The translations under genes and the position numbers were made by a program. Shown here in pieces: positions 1 through 11,249 of a stretch of DNA of 46,932 nucleotides (within the stretch, counting starts at the first letter, position 1; each line of letters begins with the position of its first letter). Origin of the DNA: Fistulifera solaris (Eukaryota; Bacillariophyta; Bacillariophyceae; Naviculales; Stauroneidaceae); contig AP026168.1 in NCBI GenBank assembly GCA_030295235.1, forward strand, positions 1 to 46,932, read 5' to 3'. The notes under the pieces were generated by a model. The model was not told the DNA's origin and ran no database searches. It saw only the letters and a program-made list of their open reading frames with translations.

Positions 1-350
1 CTCCTAACTCCTAACTCCTAACTCCTTCCTAACCCTAACTCCTAACTCCTAACTCCCTAACTCCTAACTCCTAACTCCTAACTCCTAACTCCTAACCCTA
101 ACTCCTAACTCCTAACTCCTAACTCCTAACTCCTAACCCTAACTCCTAACCTCTAACTCCTAACCCTAACCCCAACCCCAACCCTAACCTAACCCTAACC
201 TCTAACCCCTAACCCTAACCCTAACCTCCTAACCCTAACCCTAACCCTAACCCTAACTCCTAACCCTAACTCCTAACCCTAACCCTAACCCTAACCCTAA
301 CCCCTAACCCCTAACCCCTAACCCCAACCCTAACCCCAACCCTAACCCTA
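1..350. repeat. Telomere repeat, C-rich strand, degenerate
   Basis: The first 350 bases are made of CCCTAA units (TTAGGG on the other strand) mixed with a longer variant, CTCCTAA. The variant dominates the outermost 150 bases and canonical CCCTAA dominates from about 180 to 340. A C-rich strand at the 5' end of the + strand is the expected orientation for a left chromosome end. The repeat grades directly into the TTGCAC array near 350. The variant units could be real degenerate telomere or base-calling artefact, since telomeric repeats are often miscalled by nanopore sequencing. Confidence 0.93.
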
Positions 351-3300
351 ACTTGCACTTGCACAACGACTTGCACAACTTGCACTTGCACTTGCACAAC
401 CTGCACAATGCATTTGCACTTCTTGCACAACGCACTTGCACTACTTTGCACACTTGCACTTGAACTTCTTGCACTTGCACTTTAACAACGACTTGCACAA
501 CTTGCACTTGCACAACGCACTTGCACTTGCACTTGCACAACCTGCACAATGCACTTGCACAACCTGCACAATGCATTTGCACTTGCACAACACACTTGCA
601 CAACTAGAACTTGCATTTGCACAACTTGCACAACGCACTTGCCAACAAGCTGCACTTGCACTTGCACTTGCACAACGCACTTGCACAACTTGCACTTGCA
701 CTCTATCAACCCGCACAACTTGGAAAACGACATGCACAACGACTTGCACAACTTGCACTTGCACTTGCACTTGCACAACCTGCACAATGCATTTGCACTT
801 CTTGCACAATGCACTTGCACTACTTGCACACTTGCACTTGAACTTTCTTGCACTTGCACTTTAACAACGGACTTGCACAACTTGCACTTGCACAACGACT
901 TGCACTTGCACTTGCACAACCTGCACAATGCACTTGCACAACCTGCACAATGCATTTGCACTTGCACAACACACTTGCACAACTAGAACTTGCATTTGCA
1001 CAACTTGCACAACGACTTGCCAACAAGCTGCACTTGCACAACGACTTGCACAACTTGCACTTGCAAAACCTGCACTTGCACAAAGAACTTGCACAACTTG
1101 CACTTGCACAACATGCACAACGACTTGCACTTGCACAACCTGCACAATGCACTTGCACAACCTGCACAATGCATTTGCACTTGCACAACACACTTGCACA
1201 ACTAGAACTTGCATTTGCACAACTTGCACAACGCACTTGCCAACAAGCTGCACTTGCACTTGCACTTGCACAACGCACTTGCACAACTTGCACTTGCCAA
1301 CAACTTGCACTTGCACTTGCACTTGCACAAAGAACTTGCACAACTTGCACTTGCACAACATGCACAACGACTTGCACAACTTGCACTTGCACTTGCACAA
1401 CTTGCACAACGCACTTGCATAACTTGAAGAATGCACTTGCACAACCTGCACTTGCACAACACACAACTTGCACTTGCAGAACTTGCACTTGCACTACTTG
1501 CACAACTTGCACACTTGCACTTGAACTTTGCACTTGCACTTGCACTACTTGCACACTTGCACTTGAACTCTTGCACTTGCAATGTAACAACGACTTGCAC
1601 TTGCACTTGAACAACACACTTGCACTTGCACTTGCACTTGCACAACTTGCACTTTCATTTGCACTTGCAAAACGCACATGCACAACTTGCACTTGCACAA
1701 CACTAGCACAACATGCACTTGCACTTGCACTTGCACAACCTGCACAATGCATTTTCTTGCACAACGACTTGCACAACTTGCACTTGCACAACTTGCACTT
1801 GCATTTGCACTTGCACTCTGCACAACTTGCACTTGCACAACGCACTAGCACAACATGCACTTGCACTTGCACAACCTGCACAATGCATTTGCACTTTTGC
1901 ACAACGCACTTGCACTTGCACAACTTGCACTTGCACTTGCAAAACGCACATGCACAACTTGCACTTGCACAACGCACTTGCACAACTTGCACTTGCAGTT
2001 GCACTTGCACAACCTGCACAATGCATTTGCACTTCTTGCACAACGACTTGCACTACTTGTACACTTGCACTTGAACTTCTTGCACTTGCACTGTAACAAC
2101 GACTTGCACAACTTGCACTTGCACAACGACTTGCACTTGCACAACCTGCACAATGCATTTGCACTTCTTGCACAACGCACTTGCACAACTTGCACTTGCA
2201 TTTGCACTTGCACTCGCACAACTTGCACTTGCACAACGACTTGCACATCGACTTGCACAACCTGCACAATGCACTTGCACTTGCACTTGCACAACCTGCA
2301 CAATGCATTTGCACTTCATGGAAAACGACTTGCACAACTTGCACTTGCACAACTTGCACTTGAACTACTTGCACTTGCACTTGAACAACTACTTGCACAA
2401 CTTTCACACTTGCACTTGAACTTCTTGCACTTGCACTTGCACTACTTGCACAACTTGCACACTTGCACTTGAACTTCTTGCACTTGCACTTGAACTCTTG
2501 CACTTGCACTTGAACAACGACTTGCACTTGCACTTGAGCAACACACTTGCACTTGCACTTGCACAACTTGCACTTGCACTTGCACTTGCACTTGCAAAAC
2601 GCATGCACAACTTGCACTTGCACAACGCACTTGCACAACTTGCACTTGCACTTGCACTTGCACAACCTGCACAATGCATTTGCACTTTGCACAACCACTT
2701 GCACTACTTGCAGACTTGCACTTGAACTCTTGCACTTGCAATGTAACAACGCACTTGCACAACTTGCACTTTCACAACTTGCACTTGCATTTGCACTTGC
2801 ACAACGCACTTGCACTTGCACAACACACTTGCACAACTAGAACTTGCATTTGCACAACTTGCACAACGCACTTGCCAACAAGCTGCACTTGCACTTGCAC
2901 TTGCACTTGCACAACTTGCACTTTCACAACGACTTGCACTTGCACAACCTGCACAATGCACTTGCACTTGCACAACACACTTGCACAACTAGAACTTGCA
3001 TTTGCACAACTTGCACAACGACTTGCCAACAAGCTGCACTTGCACTTGCACTTACACTTGCACAACGACTTGCACAACTTGCACTTGCACTTGCACAACT
3101 TGCACTTGCACAACTTGCACACTTGCACTTGAACTTCTTGCACTTGCACTTGCACTACTTGCACACTTGCACTTGAACTTCTTGCACTTGCACTTTAACA
3201 ACGCACGCACTTGCACTTGAACAACACACCTGCACTTGCACTTGCACAACTTGCACTTGCATTTGCACTTGCAAAACGACTTGCACAACGACTTGCACAA

Positions 3301-3892
3301 CATGCACACTTGCACTTGAACTTTGCACTTGCACTTGCACTACTTGCACAACTTGCACACTTGCACTTGAACTTTTGCACTTGCACTTGAACAACGCACT
3401 TGCACTTGCACTTGAACAACACACTTGCACTTGCACTTGCACAACTTGCACTTGCATTTGCACTTGCAAACATGCACAACTTGCACTTGCACAATGCACT
3501 TGCACAACTTGCACTTGCACTTGCACTTGCACAACCTGCACAATGCATTTGCACTTTGCACAACGACTTGCACTACTTGCACACTTGCACTTGAACTTTG
3601 CACTTGCACTTTAACAACGACTTGCACAACTTGCACTTGCACAACGACTTGCACTTGCACAACCTGCACAATGCACTTGCACAACCTGCACAATGCATTT
3701 GCACTTGCACAACACACTTGCACAACTAGAACTTGCATTTGCACAACTTGCACAATGCACTTGCCAACAAGCTGCACTTGCACTTGCACTTGCACAAAGA
3801 TTTGCACAATTTGCACTTTGCACTTGCACAACCTGCACAACTTGCACAACGCACTTGCACAACTTGCACTTGCAGAACCTGCACAACGACTG
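350..3892. repeat. Subtelomeric TTGCAC / TTGCACAAC satellite array
   Basis: About 3.5 kb built almost entirely from TTGCAC hexamers and TTGCACAAC nonamers, with interspersed variants such as CTGCACAATGCA, TTGCACTTGAAC and TTGCATTTGCAC. Unit length varies by multiples of three, so long stretches lack stop codons in several frames on both strands. The strand is strongly skewed: G is nearly confined to the one position in TTGCAC. The array abuts the telomere on the left and ends abruptly at about 3892. Longer units recur within it (see the 50-bp phase marker). I regard it as non-coding satellite. Confidence 0.93.
604..3775. repeat. 50-bp phase-marker unit recurring six times inside the satellite
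   Basis: A distinctive segment beginning CTAGAACTTGCATTTGC and ending CCAACAAGCTGC interrupts the monotonous hexamers at 604-653, 983-1031, 1202-1251, 2837-2886, 2989-3037 and 3726-3775. Copies differ by one or two bases (CGCACTT versus CGACTT or TGCACTT). Each is preceded by CACTTGCACAACACACTTGCACAA and usually by a CCTGCACAATGCA block. Spacing is irregular (about 150 to 1590 bp), suggesting segmental duplication within the array rather than one regular higher-order repeat. Confidence 0.85.
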
Positions 3893-4402
3893 GTTTTCAG
3901 AGTTCTAGCTTAGTTTCTTCCTATAGCTGTGTTTTTCCACCCAAACCCGAACCCTAACCCAAAATATAAATGTCAACTTCATCATGAAATTGCTGTCAAT
4001 TAAGTATTTATTTTACATCTTTTACTAAATCTTCTTCTTTCCCTTATTTCCACCATTTTTCTATTCCATCTTCCTTACTCCCTTGTTACTGATTCCTACT
4101 TCCTATTTACCTAGTTCTAAGTTCCTTTTCCAAGTTCCAAGTTCCATATCCCAATTTCCAAATTTCTAACCCTAACCGACTATAGCTGATAATGTTTTTA
4201 GTGATTCTGAGACAGATTTTGCCGCGGCAGATTTTAACGCCGTTTCCCGAAATGCTAAATTACCTGGTATTACCTTAAAGCAAGCACCCGTTCACACTCG
4301 TAAGCAACCGGCATCTCGTTCCTTTAAAATACATTTTTATTTCGCCTGGGCCTTTGTAGTTCTTTCGCTCTCCAACAATCATTTCAACTATCAATTCAAA
4401 CC
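3893..4402. other. Non-coding junction between subtelomere and first gene, with short interstitial telomere motifs
   Basis: No gene is visible. The segment is AT-rich and pyrimidine-rich. Two short telomere-like motifs, ACCCTAACCC near 3950 and CTAACCCTAACC near 4168, lie inside it and look like remnants of older chromosome ends. The stretch before 4403 presumably carries the promoter of the TFIIB-like gene, but I see no clear core element. Confidence 0.6.
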
Positions 4403-6477
4403 ATGGCAAACTTAGCATCGGACCCTCCGTTGTGGGAATTCGATGAAAATGAAGCCTCTGATTGGTTAACGAAAACGTTGCGCGAAGCGTACAGAATCGT
4501 TTCAGAGGATGGCCTTGTAGAAACGGCTTCGAACGAAAAGCTCGATCTGTGGCAAAAATATAGTTTCGTCGGCGCAGGCAGTTGCTTTTTCATCGGTACA
4601 TCAAGGAAGTAATGGAGAAGATGACGACGATGCCCCACCTGCAAAAAGAAAGCAAGCGTTTCTCGACGATCCCGTCATGTCTGGTGGATATCGAAATACA
4701 CGGAGAAACCGGCGGACTTAGAGGAAGCGAAGAAGACGTACCGCGGTGTTGGGTGGAAGACTTGCTCAATTTACTCCTGGTGCGTGGTTGAATGCAATGG
4801 CAGCAGCACCAGTCGTTCGAAAATCACATCCGTCGTCGAAATTAGTTCAAGAAGGAGCCAAGGCATCGCCGTCTCTCTTGCCTTCGAATGCAACGACTGA
4901 AAAAAAATACATGTTGGAAGTCTGGGGAGTCGCGCAGGAGTCTATCGGTTGGCACAGGCAGCCGTTCAGAAAGACATTTGGCGTACAACGCCTTATCGAA
5001 TTCAGCAACGTCTGGCTCCGGAAGTGCCAGCCCAAGAGTTCGCGTCGATCCGAAAGCGAATTTACGATACTGTCATTCTGGGAAAAGGTCTGCATGTGAA
5101 TGAAGAGGATGATGATACCGCTGTCGCTATTGGCTCGCAAGTTCACGAGAGCGAAAAGTTTAAAAGTGTCCGAATTGTGGAAATATGGATCAGTCGTCAT
5201 TTGCGTTGGATCAAAAAATGGCGATATTATCTGCTCGAATTGCGGCGTCGTCGTTTCGGAGTCATTGATGCATGAAGGTTCAGCGTACCGTAAATTCGAA
5301 GGCGAAGAAGATCGAAATCACCATGGCGATGCACCCACTTTTCTCAAATGCGCGGAATTTATCGACGAGCTTGTCTGGAATAGCCCGACCAGTGGCATTG
5401 GGGCTACAAAGGAGGCGGTGGAAGTCTGGAAACCATCTTACGCAATACGCATGCATATACAGAACTCAATGTCAGTCAGTACGGAAAACAGACCGTCGCA
5501 CGCGAGAGGGGTACAAAGATCGACAAAGAAGGAAGCTTTCGTTCAAATGACTCATACTGGTGATGCTTTGAATTTGCACGAAGCTGTTGTTCGGCGTGCC
5601 AAAGAATTGTTTGCAGGATTTCGTGATGATCGTGAACTGGTGCAGCAATTCAAAGGCGTGTTGGCAGCTTGTTTGTGCGAAGCGTTCGAGCAACTAGCTG
5701 CAGAAGGTTCAGACGGTATGCTCGTGAAAGGGGTTGGTTCTTCTGCTATTAATTTAGCAATCGAGGAACTCGATGAATCTCAGCTTACGGGTCGAGCAGC
5801 TAGGAGGAATCAGCTACACAAAGTAACACTAGCTGGAAAAGGTGGATTGCAAGTTGATTTTAGCAGCATCGAAGAAAAGGAGCAACGATTAGGAAACCGT
5901 CGCGCAGTGGAATTTGAAGATTGTCGATCGTGGCTTTTAAGGCTTCGGAGAAAGATTGCGCAACAGTGGGTTGAGGACCGGCAAGCCGCTCCCGCTTCCA
6001 AGCGTAATCAATGGCCCGAGGGTTCTCTGGAAGAACTGGAAGGCCAACTTGTAGAGCACTCGATTACATTGTGTGAGCACTTAGAGGAAGAACTTAAATC
6101 ACGCAACAAAGGCGACACTAAAACGCGCATAGTTACACCTCGGATTATTGACATGTCCAAGCTGGGTATAAAATGGCAGTAGCATGCACGAGCGTGGCTC
6201 GGGTGGAAAAGGTGGACTCGGTGGGAGCGGTCCGCAGGCAGCGAACGTGACAGGGTCAGAGCGGACGGCTGGTCAAACTATGCTGAGACAAAATGCGAAA
6301 AAGCTGGCGATGATCATAAAGGACCAACGAGCAGCGGAAGCATTGCACAAAGAGCTTCGGCGGGAAGTGGGAAAGGAGGAAGAGCTGAAACGAAAACAGA
6401 TTCATGAACAAGCATCTCGTCAAAGACTGAAGCAAATGCAGCGTAAGCGATGGTTGCAAGCCAAAGTACAAGGGTAA
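4403..6477 (+). CDS. TFIIB-like zinc-ribbon protein, several frameshifts
   Basis: The recognisable core is a TFIIB-type zinc ribbon. CPNCGN at 5167-5184 and CSNCG from 5232 give C-x2-C and C-x2-C pairs with TFIIB-like spacing, followed by a B-reader-like stretch (VVSES..EGSAYRKF) and then PLFSNARNLSTSLSG, resembling the TFIIB linker. The two halves of the ribbon lie in different frames, separated by a run of six A near 5214 where seven would restore the frame. The N-terminal about 250 residues carry an acidic DDDD stretch and a KRK cluster. The long C-terminal part (about 5500-6180) is helical and charged, without a clear cyclin fold. A Lys/Arg/Glu-rich coiled tail at 6184-6477 is probably the same protein after another shift. 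At least five shifts are needed (about 4580, 4725, 4950, 5165-5215, 5340-5510). Full length would be about 690 aa, roughly twice classical TFIIB. It could be an assembly-damaged gene or a decaying subtelomeric paralogue. Confidence 0.7.
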
Positions 6478-6615
6478 ACTGTTGATCCGATATGGACGTT
6501 TGTCACAGACCGAGAAGTATTAGTGGGGACTAAATCCAAAATTTAGAAAAATTTAAATTAAAAGGTCCCCGAAAATACATCAAAATAAAAATTAACATGT
6601 GCTCGCCCGGATCTT

Positions 6616-8167
6616 TTACGGAGCTCCTTCCTGTCCCAGCCGCTTCTTGTGTCGGCGCTCTTCCAGTTCCGCTAGCGCTTTCATGTCAATATCATCATCG
6701 GGCGCAGCCACAAGTGCGTTAGCGTGATAGCTCATGTCCAAGCCCACAAGCTCTTCCAAACTGTCGGATCGTAGCCATCCCATGTAATTCAACCAAAAAG
6801 AAGGGAGACATGACTCTGATTGGCCATCCGATAAAACAGCATAGCCAACAGTTGATTGGCTAAAAGTGTCGCGTCGGCTTCCCCACGGCCGAGGGAATAA
6901 AACCATCCAACATGGTCTGAGGAACCAAACGCTGCTGACACGCGGGCCGGAGAAGTAAACAATCCCGTCGCAATCAAACCCCAGACGCCGCTGAACAAAT
7001 GAACAGGAATAGCATCTACAGCATCATCAATCTTCCACTTGATTAGCAAAGCGGACCCGCCAATGTAGATCCAGCCTGCCGCCATTCCAATCAGACACGC
7101 GGCCCACGGTTCAATCGTGGCACAGGGAGCTGTGACAGCTACGAGGCCACTTAACAAACCATTCATGGCCATCGTGAGACTAAAAGATAGATCGCCCGTC
7201 CGTCGTTCTTCCAAGTACAGATTGGTAAATATAGCGGTGATTGCCCCCGAAGCGGCCGATAGAGATGTGTTGATGGCGGCAAGAGCCGCAATGGATCCAG
7301 CGTTCTCCACGCCTAACAATAACGCAGAACCCGGATTGAATCCATACCCTATTGTGTGTGGAAAGAGTGCGTTAGCATAGGCTGATGATGCAACTTAGAT
7401 GTGAGAACTCATGGCACTTACATCCGAACCACAACACCATAGTACCCATGAGCTGCAAAGCGACCGAATGCCCGGGAAAATCTTTCGAACAGCTAAGGGC
7501 GCCTTTGGCATCATAAAACGACCCTTTCGAGCACCTAAAATCTTGGCGGCAATCAGAGCCGTCATTCCTCCAGTAGTGTACAACACCGCTACCCGCAAAA
7601 TCAATGGCACCGATTCCTCCCAGTGGATTGGGTTGCGTAGCGCTGAGAAATCCGTACGAGCTCCAGATGGCACGAGCCGAGATGGGATATACAAAACCTG
7701 TCAAAACAAACTGTACATCAAATAGGCGGCCATTTGGCAACGTTCCGCTAAAGTGCCGGCAACAATCGTCACGGCTGTTGAAAGCGTATTGAAAGAACCA
7801 AAACGCCGGATCCACATCACCCATGTATAAAAGCTACCAGAGCCGATGTACGACGTGTCACCGGAACCAGGTTTACCAAAGGCAAAAGCAAAGCCGGTGA
7901 CATACCAAGCCGCTAGGTACAGCGCGTCGAGTAAATTCTTCAGCATCGTGTTTTGTACGTTTTTCTTGCGCACACAGCCGGCGCAAAGCATCGCAAATCC
8001 AGCTTGCATGAAAAGACTAACGCACCAGTTAGAACAAGCAGCCAGGAATGTGTATTAGAGATTGCCGCTTGTGCCTCGGCCTGCAGCTGGTCGGCGATGC
8101 ACTGCAACACTGCATCCGTCTCGCCATGGTATTCGACGGCGCAGCTCTGATAAAGCGTGTGACTCAT
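6616..8167 (-). CDS. Ammonium transporter AMT-A (Amt/Mep/Rh family)
   Basis: Plasma-membrane ammonium channel/transporter, about 492 aa when frames are joined. Amt signatures in order: AGFAMLCAG near the N-terminus (phenylalanine-gate helix), AERCQMAAYL, DFAGSGVVH (first pore histidine), TGGMTALIAAKILG, LWFGWYGFNPGS, and AIPVHLFSGVWG (second pore histidine). It starts MSHTLYQSCAVEYHGETDAVLQC. One 73-nt intron (7349-7421, GTAAGT..AATAG) splits the tryptophan codon in FGWYGF. Frame breaks occur at A-runs 8011-8014, 7703-7706 and 7515-7518, near 7575-7585 and near 6830; each A-run has four A where five restore the frame. The C-terminus (GLDMSYHANA) departs from the GxDxxxHGGxAY consensus kept in the other pair. 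It lies head-to-tail with AMT-B, its closest relative here. Confidence 0.93.
7349..7421 (-). other. AMT-A intron (73 nt)
   Basis: Donor GTAAGT at 7421 and acceptor AATAG ending at 7349 join GGA-T to GG-TAT, restoring the conserved FGWYGFNPG. The same position is split in AMT-B, AMT-C and AMT-D, so this intron predates the duplications. Confidence 0.9.
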
Positions 8168-9142
8168 TATTTTAAAGGCACGGAACGACTTGAATTGTTA
8201 ATAGTGAGTGTCTCGCAAAATATTTTTCGTCGTCTTTCTGTAAAAGAGTTTCGCCTTTGTGTTTTTTTATCTTCTCGGAAAACGCTCGGAAGTTTGACAA
8301 GATTGGTCATTGACCGCTATTGATTATTGTTTGGGCTTTTTCCATTCATAAACATGATGTATGAAAGCAGTGTAGCCGTAGTCCGTAGTATTACTTTGTA
8401 CTTATTCTTTGAAAAGTACTTTGTACGAACGGCCAACGGCCAACGGCCGGAAACAAAGAAGGGACAAGGGTCATTGATCTTATGACCCTACTTTTCATTG
8501 ATGTCCGGCGCTTGCACATTCATGGACAGAAAACAACATCAAACGTCAAGAATCAAGAACCACGATCAGCCTCCGTGCCGCGTGCCGTGCTGTGTAGCTT
8601 GCGGAGTGCGGAGTGCGTGCGGAGCGCAGACGTCTCTTTCAGGACCCAGCCAGTTCCGGATAAGCCCGCTCTCCGGGACTCTTCTTCCCCGAGATGCCAA
8701 TGTTCTTATGCTTTCGATGACCAAATCAAAATGAGAAGGATTGTTGCAAAAGTTGCAATGGGTCAAGGCATAAGAAATCGTTAACATTGGCATCAAAAGA
8801 TCACAGTCACGAGAGCGCAATTTTTCCAAACGCAGCAGCGTGATGATTCAGGCAGATTTAAGAGCACATCGGCGAGTTCCACAAATGCTGTTCAGCGACG
8901 AGCTCATTGATCACGAGCAAAAATATTGATTTCTTTGATCAACTGTAACCAATGCTTTGCCCTCTTATTTGTAACTCGATAATCCTTTGGGGCTCACTAC
9001 ACCGGGAGGTTTTGAAAGTCGTTTCGTCGTGAGTTACGTCTTTCCAGTACGTTTTGTTAGACGGTTTTATAGTTTAATTTGCATTTTCTATTCTTTGTCA
9101 TTTACACCTGCCGTATGTATTGCTGGGTGATAGAATCTTGAC
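8168..9142. other. Intergenic region between AMT-A and AMT-B
   Basis: No supported gene. It must contain the upstream region of AMT-A (minus strand, starting at 8167) and the 3' region of AMT-B. A short CGGCCAA tandem (about 8430-8450) is visible. Short open frames around 8480-8830 on both strands overlap one another and have no protein-like features. Confidence 0.6.
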
Positions 9143-10816
9143 TTATAGGTTGCACTCAGGGCGCTCCTTCTTGTCCGGTGCGCTTTTGTGTTTTCTTTCC
9201 TCCAGTTCAGCCAGCGCCTTCTCATCAACATCGTCGTTCGTAGCACCGTTGGTGCGTTCACATGATAAGCCATATCCAGACCCACCAACTCTTCCAGGGT
9301 ATCCGATCGTAACCATTTCATATAGTTCAACCACAAGAAGAAAGGGTTATTGTTCCTAACGGCCATGCAAGTAGAAACAACACAGCCAAGATTTGATTTC
9401 CCAAAAGTGTCGCGTCGACTTCTCCTCGTCCAAGAGAGTAAAACCAACCCACATGATCCGAAGAACCAAATGCGGTGAGTATGCGAGTCGGGGCCGTAAA
9501 TAGCCCGGTCGCGATCATGCCCCAAACGCCACTAAATAAATGAACTGGAATCGCATCCACAGCGTCATCGATTCTCCATCGGATGAGCAAAGACGACCCG
9601 GCAACGTAAATCCAGCCTGCTGTCATTCCGATCAGACCAGCCGCCCACGGTTCGATAAGAGCACAAGAAGCTGTGACAGCCACGAGTCCGCTCAATAGAC
9701 CGTTCATAGCCATGGTTAGGTTGAAGGACAAGCCCCCGTTCGTCGCTCTTCCAGGTACAATTCGGTGAACATTGCCGTTATGGCCCCAGAAGCACCCGAG
9801 ATCGATGTATTGATGGCAGCCAGAGCGGCAATCGGACCGGAATTCTCCACTCCTAGCAGCAACGCAGATCCTGGATTAAATCCATACCCTTTATAGTGTG
9901 AATAGAGTAAGAATAAGCATCCAAAAGGATTGATGAAGTTGAGCGAAAAGGAGAAACGCGTCACTTACAGCCAAACCACAACATCATCGTCCCCATGAGT
10001 TGCAGAGCGATCGAATGACCGGGAAAATGTTTTGGTTTGGACAATGGTGACCCTTTGGAGTCATAGAATCGACCTTTCGAGCTCCCAATATCTTCGCAGC
10101 AATCAGAGCTGTCATTCCTCCAGTAATATGAACGACACCGCTGCCAGCAAAATCAATGGCTCCAATTCCTCCTAGCGGATCGGGCTGCTTAGCACTTAGG
10201 AATCCATGCGAGCTCCACATGGCACGAGCCGACATGGGATAGACGAACCCAGTCAAAACAAGCTGTATAGTAGATAAGCGGTCATCTGACAGCGTTCAGC
10301 CAATGTACCGGCTACGATAGTAACAGCCGTCGCCGAAAAGGCGTATTGAAAACCAATAGGCCGCGTCAACATCTCCAATGTACAAAACCACCTGTGCCGA
10401 TAAACGAAGTTTCGCCCGATCCAGGTTGACCAAAGGCAAAAGCGTAACCGGTAGTATACCAAGCCAAAGCAGCGCCACAAGCGTCGAGTAAATTCTTGAG
10501 CATTGTATTTTGTACGTTTTTCTTGCGCACACAGCCTAAAACGAGTTGAAAAGCAAAGGAGTCTTTGCGTGAGACACTTTATGGAAAAGAACGATGCGCA
10601 ATTGATCAGTGTTGACGAATTTCGACTTACCAGCACAAAGGACTGCAAAGCCAGCTTGCATGAAAAGAGAAGTGCAGCTGACAAGACGAGAAGCCACGTG
10701 AGTGTCTAAAGCGGCTTTTGGGTCTCAGCCTGTAGTTTATCGGTAATACATTGTAGAACGGCATCGGTCTCGCCTTCGTAAAGGATTGCGCAGCTCGAGT
10801 AAAACGAATTACTCAT
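9143..10816 (-). CDS. Ammonium transporter AMT-B (Amt/Mep/Rh family)
   Basis: Tandem paralogue of AMT-A, about 500 aa when joined. It starts MSNSFYSSCAILYEGETDAVLQC and keeps AGFA.LCAG, CVRKKNVQNTMLKNLLDACGAALAWY, DFAGSGVVHITGGMTALIAAK, FGWYGFNPGS and IPVHLFSGVWG, including both pore histidines. It has two introns: 10536-10630 (95 nt, inside the CAG-CVRKK glycine codon) and 9889-9968 (80 nt, at the shared FG-W position). The first is absent from AMT-A. Frames break at A-runs 10663-10666 and 10255-10258 (same codons as in AMT-A), and near 10380, 10050, 9735 and 9340. The C-terminus GLDMAYHVNAP resembles AMT-A and lacks the usual GGxAY. Predicted role: high-affinity ammonium uptake. Confidence 0.93.
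9889..9968 (-). other. AMT-B shared-position intron (80 nt)
   Basis: Donor GTAAGT at 9968 and acceptor AAAG ending at 9889 restore the FG-WYGFNPG reading, as in the other three AMT genes. Confidence 0.88.
10536..10630 (-). other. AMT-B-specific intron (95 nt)
   Basis: Donor GTAAGT at 10630 and acceptor TTTTAG ending at 10536. Removing it joins G to GC within the conserved LCAG-CVRKK. AMT-A is uninterrupted at the same codon (TGCGCCGGCTGTGTGCGC on the minus strand), so the intron was gained in AMT-B or lost from AMT-A after duplication. Confidence 0.85.
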
Positions 10817-11249
10817 CTTTCTCTATAGGCAGTCTATGTTATGAACAATGTTTCGTCGCAATACGTTTTCGTCTGCTTTCAGATGAAGTTGTGAATGACA
10901 ATGAAAATACAAAGCCAAATCCGACCAGACAGACTATGAAAGCCGATCGATCGACGCAGTGCGGTGTTTCGGAAAAAGCGTGAGGCTTTTTGTCCTCCAA
11001 TCTCGATCCTGGACCATCAGAAATGTTGCAATAAATGTCACGTATGAAAATACCGGGAAAATGATGCATCATTGCCTGTGGCTCGCCTACGACGTACGTA
11101 GTATTAAGAACAAAATGCTTGACTCTTGTTCTTTCGAATGTCTGCAACGTACGTACGATGAATTCGACTCCGTGCAGTTTTTGATTAGGGCCTCTGGCTT
11201 TCCTACTTTTCGTATGCATTTTGAATTTTGATGATGTCTGTTGTCTGTT

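Noticed and set aside
350-3892. CRISPR-like array
   Set aside because: No unique spacers of constant length; units are degenerate hexamers and nonamers at a eukaryotic chromosome end.
436-3908. Long open frames in the TTGCAC array encoding His/Leu/Cys/Val-rich repeats on both strands
   Set aside because: Open only because the repeat unit is a multiple of three and lacks stops. Composition is pure satellite, the frames overlap on both strands, and no start or splice context is present.
8482-8829. Overlapping open frames between AMT-A and AMT-B
   Set aside because: Three frames on both strands over the same bases, none with a recognisable domain or good composition.
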